Of a DNA stretch of 64,000 nucleotides, positions 28,423 to 37,211 are shown in pieces. The translations under genes and the position numbers were made by a program. A model generated the notes under the pieces. The model worked only from the letters and a program-made list of their open reading frames with translations, searched no databases and was not told where the DNA came from. The stretch lies in NCBI RefSeq assembly GCF_010730745.1, contig NZ_AP022615.1, forward strand, positions 4,986,577-5,050,576, written 5' to 3'. How positions within the stretch are numbered: the first letter of the stretch is position 1; every line of letters begins with the position of its first letter. The DNA is from Mycobacterium heidelbergense. Its GTDB lineage: Bacteria; Actinomycetota; Actinomycetes; Mycobacteriales; Mycobacteriaceae.

Positions 28423-29196
28423 GTGACGGCCTCCGCCACCAGCAAAATCACCCGGGCGCTGCGCGATCTCGGCGGCGCGATGGGCGCGGCCGCGCGCCGG
28501 CTGTCCTGGCCCCGGGCGATCGCGACAGTGGTCGGCATCACAGTCGTGATCGCGGCGGCGACGTGGCTTCCGCTGCCCACGCCGGTGCAGATGCGGGACT
28601 GGGCGGAATCGGTGGGCCCCTGGTTCCCGCTGGCGTTCCTCGGCGCGCACGTCGTGGCCACGGTGGTGCCGGTCCCCCGGACGGCGTTCACCCTGGCCGC
28701 CGGGCTGCTGTTCGGCCCGATGTCGGGCGTGGCGATCGCAGTGGTCGCCAGCACCACGAGCGCGGTGATCGCGATGCTGCTGGTGCGCGCGGCCGGCTGG
28801 CGGCTCAACCGCCTGGTTCGCCACCGATCGATCGACACGGTCGACGAGCGCCTGCGGCAACGGGGCTGGCTGGCCATCCTGTCGCTGCGATTGATTCCCG
28901 CCGTGCCGTTTTCGGCGATCAACTATGCCGCCGGCGCGTCCACCGTGCGCCTGCTGCCGTACACGTTGGCCACGCTCGGCGGCCTGCTGCCCGGCACCAC
29001 CGCCGTGGTGATCCTCGGCGACGCGCTCGCCGGCCACCCCAGCTCGCTGCTGTTTCTCGTGTCGCTGTGCACGGCCAGTCTGGGGCTGACGGGCCTGGTC
29101 ATCGAGATTCGCCACTATCGGCGGCACCACCGCCGCGCGACACAGGGCGCCTCGCGCGGCGAAGAGCCGTCCCCCGAACCGGCCGTCGTCGGCTAG
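28423..29196 (+). CDS. TVP38/TMEM64 (DedA-superfamily) membrane protein
   Basis: 257 residues from GTG 28423, matching the start of the orthologue Rv1491c; a TTG three codons earlier is possible. It has about five to six membrane segments and the SNARE-associated domain core: VPVPRTAFTLAAGLLFGPMSGVA, a glycine-rich re-entrant segment, then RLIPAVPFSAINYAAGAS. Family members are thought to act in lipid transport across the membrane. Divergent from mutA, as in M. tuberculosis. Confidence 0.9.
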   Translation: MTASATSKITRALRDLGGAMGAAARRLSWPRAIATVVGITVVIAAATWLPLPTPVQMRDWAESVGPWFPLAFLGAHVVATVVPVPRTAFTLAAGLLFGPMSGVAIAVVASTTSAVIAMLLVRAAGWRLNRLVRHRSIDTVDERLRQRGWLAILSLRLIPAVPFSAINYAAGASTVRLLPYTLATLGGLLPGTTAVVILGDALAGHPSSLLFLVSLCTASLGLTGLVIEIRHYRRHHRRATQGASRGEEPSPEPAVVG

Positions 29197-29297
29197 GTTC
29201 ACGGGAACGCGAGTCTGAACGATTGGCGAATGCGTGCCATCGAAAGGGCAACCCGTCATTGCCTGCACTATGCCTGTGATGCTGCTATTATGCAGGC

Positions 29298-29531
29298 ATG
29301 GTTGCCATCACGGTCCGTGAAGTCCCCGACCAGGTTCGCGACGAACTGGCTGCACGTGCGGCGCGATCTGGGCAGTCATTGCAGGAGTACCTGCGCGGCC
29401 TGCTCGTCGCGATGGTCGACAAGCCGACGGCGCGCGACGTCGTCGCCCGCGCCCGCGCCCGCGTGAACACGACAGGAGTGCGCCTGGACGCGTCCACAAT
29501 CCTTGCCGCCAAAGACGCCGATCGTCGGTGA
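29298..29531 (+). CDS. VapB-type antitoxin
   Basis: 77 residues. VAITVREVPDQVRDELAARAAR is a ribbon-helix-helix of the FitA/VapB kind with the conserved RGLL helix. The tail contains TTGVRLDASTILAAKDADRR. It overlaps vapC by 4 bases (GTGA). The immediate upstream region (CACTATGCCTGTGATGCTGCTATTATG) is AT-richer than its surroundings and probably holds the promoter. Confidence 0.92.
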   Translation: MVAITVREVPDQVRDELAARAARSGQSLQEYLRGLLVAMVDKPTARDVVARARARVNTTGVRLDASTILAAKDADRR

Positions 29532-29944
29532 GCGAGCGTGTCGTCTGTGACGCATCGGCGGTGGTAGCCGTCCTACTGGATTCCGGCGGTGATGGTCAAT
29601 GGGCAACAGCACAATTGACGGAAGCGGATCTCTTCGCACCGACGTTGTTGCCGTACGAATGCACCAACGTCATCCGACGTGCAGAACTCAGTGGAGCAAT
29701 CGGGGCCGACCAGGCCGTACAAGCGCACGCCGATCTACTCGACCTAACGATTGATCTTTGGCCATACGACGTGCTGGCAACCCGCGCCTGGGAGCTCAGG
29801 GCCAATCTGTCCAGCTACGACAGCGCCTACGTCGCGCTCGCCGAGATCTTGGCTGCTCCGTTGGTGACGTTGGACCGCCGGATTCTGCGAGCGCCGGGCA
29901 TTGCCTGTTCGGTGTTGGTTCCCAGCGGAAAATTCGGGCGGTAG
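29528..29944 (+). CDS. VapC PIN-domain toxin
   Basis: 138 residues from the GTG inside the vapB stop. PIN residues: VVCDASAVVAVLLD (Asp), YECTNVIRR (Glu), SSYDSAYVALAE (Asp) and VTLDRRIL (Asp). A Mg2+-dependent RNase toxin. This module and the RES pair occupy the gap between Rv1491c and Rv1488 homologues. Confidence 0.92.
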   Translation: MSERVVCDASAVVAVLLDSGGDGQWATAQLTEADLFAPTLLPYECTNVIRRAELSGAIGADQAVQAHADLLDLTIDLWPYDVLATRAWELRANLSSYDSAYVALAEILAAPLVTLDRRILRAPGIACSVLVPSGKFGR

Positions 29945-29963
29945 CGTCCTCAGGTACCGCGCG

Positions 29964-30596
29964 TCAATAGGTCGGTTGCACTATCCGTACCTGCCGCCTA
30001 GCGGGTGGGTGCGCCACCTCGATACCGGCCTGAGCGCACGCCTGGGTACCGCTGAGCGCATGAGGGTCGGTGGGCCAATTGCGTTGCCCCGCATCATCGA
30101 ACAACGCGACCGCGTTGGGCGCCGGCCCGGTGGTGAACCGCGTCTGATACCGGATGCCGGCGTGCCGGCCCGTGCCGAAGAAGGCGGCCGCCCATGCCTG
30201 CGGCAGGTCGTAAGCCGGGCATGTCCCGATTTCACGGGTCATGCCGAAGTCGACGGCGTTCCGCGCGCAGGCGTTGGCAAGCCACCGTGGTACCGGTATC
30301 CGAAGTTCCGAAACCTGTGTGCCCGCGGCGGCGTCGAACGTGACCAGCCCCTGGCGCACCAGGTCGTGACCGAACCGCTCCCGCAGGGCCGTCGCCAAAT
30401 CTGTTGATAAATAACAGGTTCCGTTGGGTTGTAACAGATCGAATCGGCCCGAGAGGTCGGAAGAAAACCACCACGGGGACTTGTTGACGGTGTGCGCCCG
30501 GTACAGCGGCACGTCCACCGCCAGGCGCGACCGGGGGAAGCCCGACAACGCGGGCGGCGGTAGGCCAAGCGCGGGCCGCTGTCGTGAACCGCTCAC
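29964..30596 (-). CDS. RES-domain toxin (NAD-degrading family)
   Basis: 210 residues from a GTG overlapping the antitoxin stop by 4 bases (GTGA). RES core: VPLYRAHT (Tyr-Arg), SPWWFSSDLSGRFDLL, GTCYLSTDLATALRERFG and later TGPAPNAVALF. RES toxins such as MbcT of M. tuberculosis degrade NAD+. The conserved Arg, Tyr and Glu positions of that fold are present. The antitoxin encoded upstream must keep it inactive. It converges with the VapC gene. Confidence 0.85.
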   Translation of the reverse strand: MSGSRQRPALGLPPPALSGFPRSRLAVDVPLYRAHTVNKSPWWFSSDLSGRFDLLQPNGTCYLSTDLATALRERFGHDLVRQGLVTFDAAAGTQVSELRIPVPRWLANACARNAVDFGMTREIGTCPAYDLPQAWAAAFFGTGRHAGIRYQTRFTTGPAPNAVALFDDAGQRNWPTDPHALSGTQACAQAGIEVAHPPARRQVRIVQPTY

Positions 30597-31120
30597 GCGC
30601 GCCAGCCGGCCGCCACCTCGCGCGCCATCGCGACCACCCGCTCGGCGTCGCGGCCCTCGCGCAACCACTCACTCGGGCACGCGCCGTCGAGCCGATCGCT
30701 GGGGGCGCGCATCCACAGCGCCATCATCCAGGCATCGTCGGTGCCTTCCGCAAGGGCCGTCAGCACCGCGCGCAGCGACGGAATCGTGGCGCCGCTATCG
30801 AGGAACTGCCACACGGGATACACCACTCCGCCGTCGGCTAGCGGGCAGCCCAGCATCGCGTGCTGGGCAATTCTCTGGTGCAGGGCCTGCCGCGATATCC
30901 CGAGCCAACGGGCGAGCCCCGAGGTGTCGTAGAAGGGTCCGGACAGCTCGTCGAACACATGGCCCAACGGCAGCGCCGCCACCATGGCTTCGGCGATGGC
31001 TTCGGGATCGCCGAACGCTTCCGGGCTCAACTGTGCGTCGGCGGCTTTGCGAAGCCGGTCGTGCACCTTGCGGCTGACCGATCGCATGATCTCCCGTTCC
31101 AGCACCGCCAGATCCGTCAT
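30593..31120 (-). CDS. Xre/MbcA-type antitoxin of the RES pair
   Basis: 175 residues from ATG 31120, with GGGAG seven bases upstream; an in-frame ATG at 31153 lies inside the repeat operator and is less likely. The centre holds a helix-turn-helix (TSGLARWLGISRQALHQRI). The C-terminus (MRAPSDRLDGACPSEWLREGRDAERVV in outline) matches the Xre/ParS toxin-binding domain of RES antitoxins. It should block the RES active site and repress the operon through the repeats at 31145-31182. Confidence 0.8.
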   Translation of the reverse strand: MTDLAVLEREIMRSVSRKVHDRLRKAADAQLSPEAFGDPEAIAEAMVAALPLGHVFDELSGPFYDTSGLARWLGISRQALHQRIAQHAMLGCPLADGGVVYPVWQFLDSGATIPSLRAVLTALAEGTDDAWMMALWMRAPSDRLDGACPSEWLREGRDAERVVAMAREVAAGWRA

Positions 31121-31144
31121 CGTCACTCCCCGGTCCAAAATTAC

Positions 31145-31182
31145 GTCAAGCACGTCAAGTATATCCCGTCAAGCGCATCAAG
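31145..31182 (-). promoter_or_regulatory. four-copy CTTGAC operator upstream of the RES-Xre pair
   Basis: On the minus strand four hexamers CTTGAY lie at 31182-31177, 31173-31168, 31159-31154 and 31150-31145, giving start-to-start spacings of 9, 14 and 9. The layout is two identical pairs separated by GGGATATA. They sit 25-62 bases before the antitoxin ATG, where an autorepressor would bind. Confidence 0.6.
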
Positions 31183-31317
31183 CGCGCGTCGTTCGCCGCT
31201 GCCGCATGGCCTCCCCGGTTCGCCGGCCGACAGCGCGGCGGCTTACCGGCCACGTCGGGGGCGAAGATCAGAGTCCGGCGCCGGCACCCGCCCGCCCAAG
31301 ATGGAAGGATGGGAGAG

Positions 31318-31794
31318 ATGCCGGAACCTTCGCTGTTGGCCAGGATGGGCGCGCGGCTGCTGCGGTCGCGCCCGCTGATGCGCGCGCCGACCTGGATCTA
31401 CAAGAGCCGCGCGGGCGCGCTGTTCGGCTCGCGCATCCTGATGCTCGAACACGTCGGCCGCAAGTCCGGCGCACCGCGCTACGCCGTGTTGGAGGTCGTC
31501 GACCACCCCACCCCCGACGCCTACGTCGTGGCCTCGGGCTTCGGCCGAAAAGCCCAGTGGTTCCGCAACATTCGGGCCAACCCGCGGGTCCGTGTGTACG
31601 TCGGCAGCCGCGCGCCGAGGCCGGCGACCGCGCGCGTCCTCGACCGGCAAGAGGTCGACCGCACGCTGGCCTCCTACCGCGGCCGTCATCCCCGCGCCTG
31701 GGAGCGGTTCCGGCCGGTGCTCGAGGAGACGCTCGGCGAGCGCATCACCGACACCGACAGTCCACTGCCGATGGTCGAATTACGGCTGGGCTAG
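31318..31794 (+). CDS. deazaflavin (F420)-dependent nitroreductase-family protein
   Basis: 158 residues from ATG 31318; an ATG three codons earlier is possible. It has the Ddn-family split-barrel core: LEHVGRKSGAPRYAVLEVV, YVVASGFGRKAQWFRNIRANP and VYVGSRAPR. Members bind reduced F420 and reduce quinones or nitro compounds; M. tuberculosis Ddn activates pretomanid. Substrate unknown. Confidence 0.88.
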   Translation: MPEPSLLARMGARLLRSRPLMRAPTWIYKSRAGALFGSRILMLEHVGRKSGAPRYAVLEVVDHPTPDAYVVASGFGRKAQWFRNIRANPRVRVYVGSRAPRPATARVLDRQEVDRTLASYRGRHPRAWERFRPVLEETLGERITDTDSPLPMVELRLG

Positions 31795-31893
31795 CGGCCT
31801 CTGGGCGTCGCTAGCCAAAATCGGGCGTCAACTCCCATGCGTCGCATCGGTAGCTCGCCGGCCGGCACATGACGCGGAGCCCGTCCGCGAATT

Positions 31894-32373
31894 TCAATTC
31901 GGCGGTGGAAACGTGACGTCGACGCCCGGCGACGTCGACGACTCGTGCAACTCCAACGCCCCGCGCAGCGGCGTGTCCGCCGGCACGTCGAACGACCACA
32001 CCGCCGACACGCAGGCCCCGGGCACGACGACGAGCTCGGTCGCCCGCGTCCGTAACGCGGCGGCGCCATCGACCCTATAGACGGTGTCGTTGACCTTCAG
32101 CTTCTGATCGACCGCGAAGATCACTCGCCGTTGCGTGCCGGTATTGGTCATCCTCAGGTGGGCGGTGAGGAAGACGCCCTGCGCGGTGGCCTGCGTGCAG
32201 GAGTTGACGGGGTCGCCGGCGATCTTGGAACGGTCGACCGACGTCACGAGGAAGATCAGGTCACCGTCGATGGCCAGCTGGCCCACGCGCACCACCGGCG
32301 GCCCCGCCGGCCGCACGGGATGCGTCGCCGTCACGTCCCCGTCACCGTCGGCGGCCGGCGCAACGCCATACAC
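31894..32373 (-). CDS. DUF4352/MPT63-like beta-sandwich protein
   Basis: 159 residues from GTG 32373 with AGGA upstream. The sequence (VRVGQLAIDGDLIFLVTSVD, then VFLTAHLRMTNTG and VFAVDQKLKVNDTVYRVDG) is the immunoglobulin-like DUF4352 fold also seen in secreted MPT63. No signal peptide or membrane anchor is present, although relatives are exported. Either the true N-terminus is lost or the start is elsewhere. Confidence 0.65.
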   Translation of the reverse strand: MYGVAPAADGDGDVTATHPVRPAGPPVVRVGQLAIDGDLIFLVTSVDRSKIAGDPVNSCTQATAQGVFLTAHLRMTNTGTQRRVIFAVDQKLKVNDTVYRVDGAAALRTRATELVVVPGACVSAVWSFDVPADTPLRGALELHESSTSPGVDVTFPPPN

Positions 32374-32489
32374 AAATCCTCGCGCGGAATCCCGGAAACC
32401 GATGGGGCCTGGTCATAGCCAGTCCACAGTACCTAACTGCAATGGATTATTACGTTAATTCGCAAGCGAAATCGGCACGAGCCGCGCCG

Positions 32490-32843
32490 TCAACCGCTAG
32501 GGCCCTTCACCGTCATCACGGCGAACGTGGCCAGAAACACCGCGGCCGGAACGGCGTTGACGACCTTGTCCCGTACCCGCACGTGCGCGCCCACGGCCAG
32601 GACGAAATACAGCGTCAGCATCGCCGTCGTCAGCCTCGCCAGGGCGGGGAACCGGGTGACCGACAGCAGGCCGACCGCGGCGGCCGCCTTCACCACGGGC
32701 AGCACGGGTCGAACGTTGTCGGGAACCCCCAGCTGGTCCAAGGTTTTCTTGATGGGAGCCAGCTGGACGCCGCACGCCACCGCGTCGACGGCGTGGAAGG
32801 CGGCCAGCGCCGCATAGGTTTTCGGTGAAGTCAGGACGCTCAT
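32490..32843 (-). CDS. DoxX-like small membrane protein
   Basis: 117 residues with four hydrophobic segments: TYAALAAFHAVDAV, VLPVVKAAAAVGLLSV, LTTAMLTLYFVLAVGAHV and VVNAVPAAVFLATFAVM. The pattern KAAAAVGLL...LARLTT...YF is that of DoxX-like proteins. It lies 10 bases after the SPFH gene and may be co-transcribed. Role unknown; DoxX relatives in M. tuberculosis take part in redox homeostasis at the membrane. Confidence 0.75.
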   Translation of the reverse strand: MSVLTSPKTYAALAAFHAVDAVACGVQLAPIKKTLDQLGVPDNVRPVLPVVKAAAAVGLLSVTRFPALARLTTAMLTLYFVLAVGAHVRVRDKVVNAVPAAVFLATFAVMTVKGPSG

Positions 32844-32853
32844 ACCGACCAGC

Positions 32854-33993
32854 TTATGGGGTCAGCTCCGGCGGCGCTCCCGGCCGGCCGTCCACCGGCT
32901 GGCGGGCGATCGCCTCGGCCTTGGCCACCGCCTGGGCGATGGTGGGGTCGGTCTCGGTGTTGAACCAGTCGGCGACCTCGGCGTCGTCGTCCGATTCCTT
33001 GGGCACGTCCTCGACCGGGGACGGCTGGAACCGGAACACCCCGTCCTCGCCCGGGGCGCCCAGCAGTTTGGTGAACCCCTGCAACGCCGCGCTGAAGTCG
33101 CTGGGCACCACCCACACCTTGTTGGCGTCGCCGCGCGCCATCTCCGGCAGCGTCTGCAGGTACTGGTAGGCCAGCATCTCCGGGGTGGGCCTGCCGGCCT
33201 TGATCGCCGCGAACGTCTTCTCGATGGCCTTGGCCTGCCCCTGCGCCTGCAGGTAGGCGGCGGCCCGCTCGCCCTGGGCGCGCAGCATCCGCGACTGCCG
33301 GTCGGCCTCGGCGGCCAGGATCGCGGCCTGCTTGGCGCCCTCGGCGGCCAGGATCTGGGCCTGCTTCTGGCCCTCGGCCTCCTTGATCGCCGCCTCGCGC
33401 ATGCCTTCGGCGGTCAGGATCATCGCCCGCTTCTCGCGGTCGGCCTTCATCTGCTTTTCCATCGAGGCCTGGATCGACGGCGGCGGGTCGATGCTGCGCA
33501 GCTCGACCCGCGCCACCCGCAGGCCCCAGCGGCCGGTGGCCTCGTCGAGCACCCCGCGCAGCTGCCCGTTGATCTGGTCGCGGGAGGTCAGCGTCTGCTC
33601 CAGGGTCATGCCGCCGACGACGTTGCGCAGCGTGGTGGTGGTCAGCTGCTCGACGCCGACGATGTAGTTGCTGATCTCGTAGACGGCCGCCTGCGGAACG
33701 GTGACCTGGAAGTAGACCACGGTGTCGATGTTCAGCGTCAGGTTGTCCTCGGTGATCACCGGCTGCGGCGGGAACGACACCACCCGCTCGCGCAGGTCCA
33801 CCCGGGCGCGGACCCGGTCGATGAATGGCACCAGCAGGGTCAGCTGCCCGCTGACCGTGCGGCTGTACCGGCCCAGGCGCTCGATCACCGCGGCCTCGGC
33901 CTGCGGGATCAGCGCAACGGATTTGGCCACCACGATGATCGCAAAGATCACCAGGATGAGCGCCACGACCAGCAACGCGACTGCACCGTGCAT
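32854..33993 (-). CDS. SPFH/stomatin-like membrane protein (Rv1488 family)
   Basis: 379 residues from ATG 33993, seven bases after AGGAGG; the GTG at 33996 is closer to it. One N-terminal membrane helix (about residues 4-26) is followed by an SPFH domain (IPQAEAAVIERLGRY, VVSFPPQPVITEDNLTLNID) and a long coiled coil of AEGxKQAxILAAE repeats that drives oligomerisation. Paired with the NfeD gene upstream, as in Rv1487-Rv1488. Such pairs organise membrane microdomains and assist proteases. Confidence 0.93.
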   Translation of the reverse strand: MHGAVALLVVALILVIFAIIVVAKSVALIPQAEAAVIERLGRYSRTVSGQLTLLVPFIDRVRARVDLRERVVSFPPQPVITEDNLTLNIDTVVYFQVTVPQAAVYEISNYIVGVEQLTTTTLRNVVGGMTLEQTLTSRDQINGQLRGVLDEATGRWGLRVARVELRSIDPPPSIQASMEKQMKADREKRAMILTAEGMREAAIKEAEGQKQAQILAAEGAKQAAILAAEADRQSRMLRAQGERAAAYLQAQGQAKAIEKTFAAIKAGRPTPEMLAYQYLQTLPEMARGDANKVWVVPSDFSAALQGFTKLLGAPGEDGVFRFQPSPVEDVPKESDDDAEVADWFNTETDPTIAQAVAKAEAIARQPVDGRPGAPPELTP

Positions 33994-34023
33994 CACGCTT
34001 CCTCCTATCTCTCCGCCAGGGGA

Positions 34024-34458
34024 TTACAGGTCCTTGAACACCACCGCGGTGGCGCCGTCGATCTGCATCACGGTCACCCGTTCGCCGGGCTCGAACACGT
34101 CGTCCTCGTTGAGCGGCCGCGCCGTCCACACCTGGCCGTCCAGCTTCACCTGGCCCTCGTCGCGGGCGACCCGGTCGAGCACCACCGCGCTCCGGCCCTC
34201 CAGCGCCTTGATGCCGGTCGGCAGTCCCGTTGCCGGGGCGAGCCGGCGCCGCAGCGCCGGCCTCACCAGAACCAGCAGCAGAATCGAGACGACCAGGAAC
34301 ACCGCCGCGTCGGCCCACACCGGCCAGCTCAACAACCAGGTGCTCCCCGCGGCGGCCAGCGCCCCGCCCGCCAGCATCAACAGGGACATATCGCCGGTCA
34401 GCGCCTCCGCACCGGCGAGTACCAGCCCGAATACGAGCCAAATCACCGCGACGGGCAT
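34024..34458 (-). CDS. NfeD-like membrane protein (Rv1487 family)
   Basis: 144 residues from ATG 34458, the same length as Rv1487. Membrane segments PVAVIWLVFGLVLAGAEAL, LMLAGGALAAAGSTWLL and AAVFLVVSILLLVLV precede an OB-fold domain (LEGRSAVVLDRVARDEGQVKLDGQVW). It is the usual partner of SPFH proteins, 30 bases upstream of that gene. A longer start at 34500 adds residues not found in the family. Confidence 0.93.
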   Translation of the reverse strand: MPVAVIWLVFGLVLAGAEALTGDMSLLMLAGGALAAAGSTWLLSWPVWADAAVFLVVSILLLVLVRPALRRRLAPATGLPTGIKALEGRSAVVLDRVARDEGQVKLDGQVWTARPLNEDDVFEPGERVTVMQIDGATAVVFKDL

Positions 34459-34515
34459 GCGGCCAGGATACGCGTGATCGGCCTTTGCGGGACCGAACAA
34501 CTACACTCCGAGACC

Positions 34516-35379
34516 ATGTGGTGCCCGAGTGTTTCGCTGTCCCTGTGGGCCAACGCCTGGCTCGCGGGCAAGGCCGCGCCCGACGACGTCTTGGACGCGT
34601 TATCCCTTTGGGCGCCACGGCAATCGGTCACCGCGTATGATGCCGTCGCCGCCGGGCACACCGGGCTGCCGTGGCCCGACGTCCACGACGCCGGGACGGT
34701 GACGCTGCTCCAGACGCTGCGCGCGGCGGTCGGCCGGCCGCCTTCGCTCGCCGGCCCGCACCGGCTGCGGGGGACGATCAACGTCGCCTTGCCCGCGCCC
34801 GGCGACGTGCGCGGGCTCGCCCCGGGAACGCAATTCGAGCGCGACGCCCTGGCCGCGGGTGAGGCCGTCATCGTCGCCAACCCCGACGATCCCGGCACCG
34901 CCGTCGGGCTGGTCCCCGAGTTCGCCTACGCCGATTCGGACGACACCGACGAGGCGACGGAATCGGGTGCGCTGTCCTGGACGGTGTATTCACTGCCCGA
35001 GGCGCCCGCGTTCGACCACCACGAGCTGGGCGACGCCGAATACGCGCTGCGGTCGGCCGTGCGCTCGGCCGCCGACGCGCTCGGCGCCATCGGGTTGGGG
35101 GCCGCCTCCGACGTCGAGGATCCGCGCGGGCTCGTCGAGCAGCTGCTGGAATCCACACGGCAGCACCGCATTCCGGTTCACGCGCCGTCGCGGGCGGTGC
35201 GGGTGCTGGAGAATGCCGCGCACGTCGACGCGATCATCACGGTCAGTGCCGGCATGGGAACGCAATCGTCGTCGCAGGCCCAGATCGCCACCGATGCGCT
35301 GCGGCCGCTGACCACGGTGGTGCGCTCGGCACGCATCGCCGCGGTGAACGCGATCCTGCACTCGGCCTGGGCCGACTAA
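34516..35379 (+). CDS. conserved hypothetical protein (Rv1486c family)
   Basis: 287 residues, orthologue of M. tuberculosis Rv1486c (about 288). It begins SVSLSLWANAWLAGKAAPDDVL and ends with SAGMGTQSSSQAQIATDAL and TTVVRSARIAAVNAILH. It is soluble, with no membrane segment or known catalytic motif. Its stop overlaps the stop of hemH by 4 bases on the opposite strand. The family is actinobacterial and of unknown function. Confidence 0.88.
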   Translation: MWCPSVSLSLWANAWLAGKAAPDDVLDALSLWAPRQSVTAYDAVAAGHTGLPWPDVHDAGTVTLLQTLRAAVGRPPSLAGPHRLRGTINVALPAPGDVRGLAPGTQFERDALAAGEAVIVANPDDPGTAVGLVPEFAYADSDDTDEATESGALSWTVYSLPEAPAFDHHELGDAEYALRSAVRSAADALGAIGLGAASDVEDPRGLVEQLLESTRQHRIPVHAPSRAVRVLENAAHVDAIITVSAGMGTQSSSQAQIATDALRPLTTVVRSARIAAVNAILHSAWAD

Positions 35380-36386
35380 CCGGTCTCCCTTGCGACGCAG
35401 TGCGGCGGACCGCAGGGCGCGCCGTTGACGCTGGCGAGGCAGCCCGGCACCGGGTCCGGGCCGCTGACCCTGACCGGCTCACGGCCCCAGCGGAGTTCGT
35501 CGATCAGGCCCGCGGCCAGCCGGGCGAAGCGCCGGTCGGCGTTGGGCGTCGCGGCCCGGGCGAACGCCATCCCGGCCGCCCCGGCCTGCGATCGCAGCTC
35601 GTGGTCGAGGTCCCACACCACCTCGATGTGGTCGGCGACGAACCCGATGGGGCAGACGATGACGGCCGTGGCGTCCAGCGCCGCCAGGTGGTCCTCGACG
35701 TCGGGCTCCAGCCAGGGAACCTGCGGCGGGCCCGACCGCGACTGCCAGACCAGGTCGTAGTCGTCGTACCCCGCGGCCGCCGCGACAAGCCTTGCGGCGT
35801 AGGCGACTTGGCGGCTGTACAGTCGCGGACCGACGCGCTGGTCGGCGGCGACCGGAACCGAGTGCGCGGTGAACACCAAGCGCGCGTCGGCGGGCACGGT
35901 CCGCGCGGCCGCCGTCACGGCGTCGGCGAACATCTCGACAAAGAGCGGATGGTCGAAGTAGGGCCGCAGCTTGACCAACTCGGGCGCGTCGGCGCCGGCC
36001 GCCCTGCGCGCCCGGGCGATGTCCTCGACATACTGCGAACAGCTGGAGTACCCGCTCCACGCCGACGTGGCGAACACCGCGGCGCGGCGAATGCCGTTGT
36101 CGCGCATCGCCGCGACGGTGTCTTCCACGTACGGCTCCCAGTTGCGGTTGCCGAAGTACACCGGCAGGTCCTGTTCGGCTTCCAGCTGAGCGATCAGCGC
36201 GCGGTTGATGCCGTTGATCGGCGACACCCCGCCGAAGTGCAGATAGTGCTCGGCGACGGCGTCGAGGCGCTCGGGCGGCACGTCGCGGCCCCGGGTGACG
36301 TTCTCCAGGAACGGCCGCACCTGCTCGGGCCCTTCCGGCCCGCCGAAGGACAAGAGCAGGACCGCGTCAAAAGCACGGGAATCCAT
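35376..36386 (-). CDS. hemH: ferrochelatase (coproporphyrin III type)
   Basis: 336 residues; M. tuberculosis HemH/HemZ (Rv1485) has 344. It has LLLSFGGPEG, FGGVSPING, catalytic His175 in FTAHSVP and Glu255 in ADHIEVVWDLD. C-terminal cysteines 316, 325 and 330 (GCLASVNGAPCGPPHC) plus Cys116 fit the [2Fe-2S] site of actinobacterial enzymes. It inserts Fe2+ in the coproporphyrin branch of haem synthesis. It follows inhA by 5 bases in the conserved fabG1-inhA-hemH operon. Confidence 0.96.
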   Translation of the reverse strand: MDSRAFDAVLLLSFGGPEGPEQVRPFLENVTRGRDVPPERLDAVAEHYLHFGGVSPINGINRALIAQLEAEQDLPVYFGNRNWEPYVEDTVAAMRDNGIRRAAVFATSAWSGYSSCSQYVEDIARARRAAGADAPELVKLRPYFDHPLFVEMFADAVTAAARTVPADARLVFTAHSVPVAADQRVGPRLYSRQVAYAARLVAAAAGYDDYDLVWQSRSGPPQVPWLEPDVEDHLAALDATAVIVCPIGFVADHIEVVWDLDHELRSQAGAAGMAFARAATPNADRRFARLAAGLIDELRWGREPVRVSGPDPVPGCLASVNGAPCGPPHCVARETG

Positions 36387-36391
36387 GCCTT

Positions 36392-37201
36392 TTAGAGCAA
36401 CTGGGTGCTAGCGCCGCCGTCGGCGTAGATGACGGTGCCGGTGGTGGCCGGCAGCCAGTCCGAGAGCAGCGCGCACACCGTCTTGGCGACCGGCGTCGCG
36501 TCCTTCATATTCCAGCCCAGCGGCGCGCGCTGGTCCCAGCCCTCCTCGAGCAGGTGGATCTGGGCGCCCGCCTCCTCGCCGAGCGCGCCGCCGACGATCG
36601 CGCTCATCGCCAGCGTCCGGATCGGACCCGCCGCAACAAGATTCGAGCGCACGCCGTACTTGCCCGCCTCGCGGGCCACGAACCGGTTCACCGACTCCAG
36701 CGCGCTCTTGGCGACCGTCATCCAGTTGTAGGCCGGCATCGCACGCGTCGGGTCGAAGTCCATGCCGACGATGCCGCCGCCGGGGTTCATGATCGGCAGC
36801 AGCGCCTTGGCCAGCGAGGCGTAGGAGTACGCCGAGATGTGGATGCCCTTGGCGACGTCCTCGTAGGGCGCATCGAAGAACGGGTTGATGCCCATCCCGC
36901 TCTGCGGCATGAAGCCGATCGAATGCACCACGCCGTCAAGCCTGTTGCCCTCGCCGATGACCTCGGTCACCCGCTCGCCGAGGGTGTCGAGGTGCTTCTC
37001 GTTTTGCACGTCGAGTTCGATCAGCGGGGCCTGCCGCGGCAGCCGGTCGGCGATGCGCTGGATCAGCCGCAGCCGGTCGAACCCGGTCAGCACCAGTTCG
37101 GCCCCCTGCTCCTGGGCCACCCGCGCGATGTGGAACGCGATCGACGAGTCGGTGATGATCCCGGTGACCAGAATCCGTTTGCCGTCGAGCAGTCCTGCCA
37201 T
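36392..37201 (-). CDS. inhA: NADH-dependent enoyl-ACP reductase InhA
   Basis: 269 residues, identical in length to M. tuberculosis InhA, from ATG 37201 (GAGAGG upstream; an ATG two codons earlier is not used in the family). Catalytic Tyr158, Lys165 and Phe149 are present (PAYNWMTVAK). Positions linked to isoniazid resistance carry the wild-type residues: Ile16, Ile21, Ser94 (VVHSIGF) and Ile95. It performs the last step of each FAS-II cycle making meromycolate chains. Ten bases separate it from fabG1. Confidence 0.98.
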   Translation of the reverse strand: MAGLLDGKRILVTGIITDSSIAFHIARVAQEQGAELVLTGFDRLRLIQRIADRLPRQAPLIELDVQNEKHLDTLGERVTEVIGEGNRLDGVVHSIGFMPQSGMGINPFFDAPYEDVAKGIHISAYSYASLAKALLPIMNPGGGIVGMDFDPTRAMPAYNWMTVAKSALESVNRFVAREAGKYGVRSNLVAAGPIRTLAMSAIVGGALGEEAGAQIHLLEEGWDQRAPLGWNMKDATPVAKTVCALLSDWLPATTGTVIYADGGASTQLL

Positions 37202-37211
37202 GTCCATCCTC

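Noticed and set aside
32840..34618. 592-codon minus-strand frame over the SPFH and NfeD genes
   Set aside because: Arg/Gly/Ala-rich shadow in the wrong frame; the true genes match known families in the other frame.
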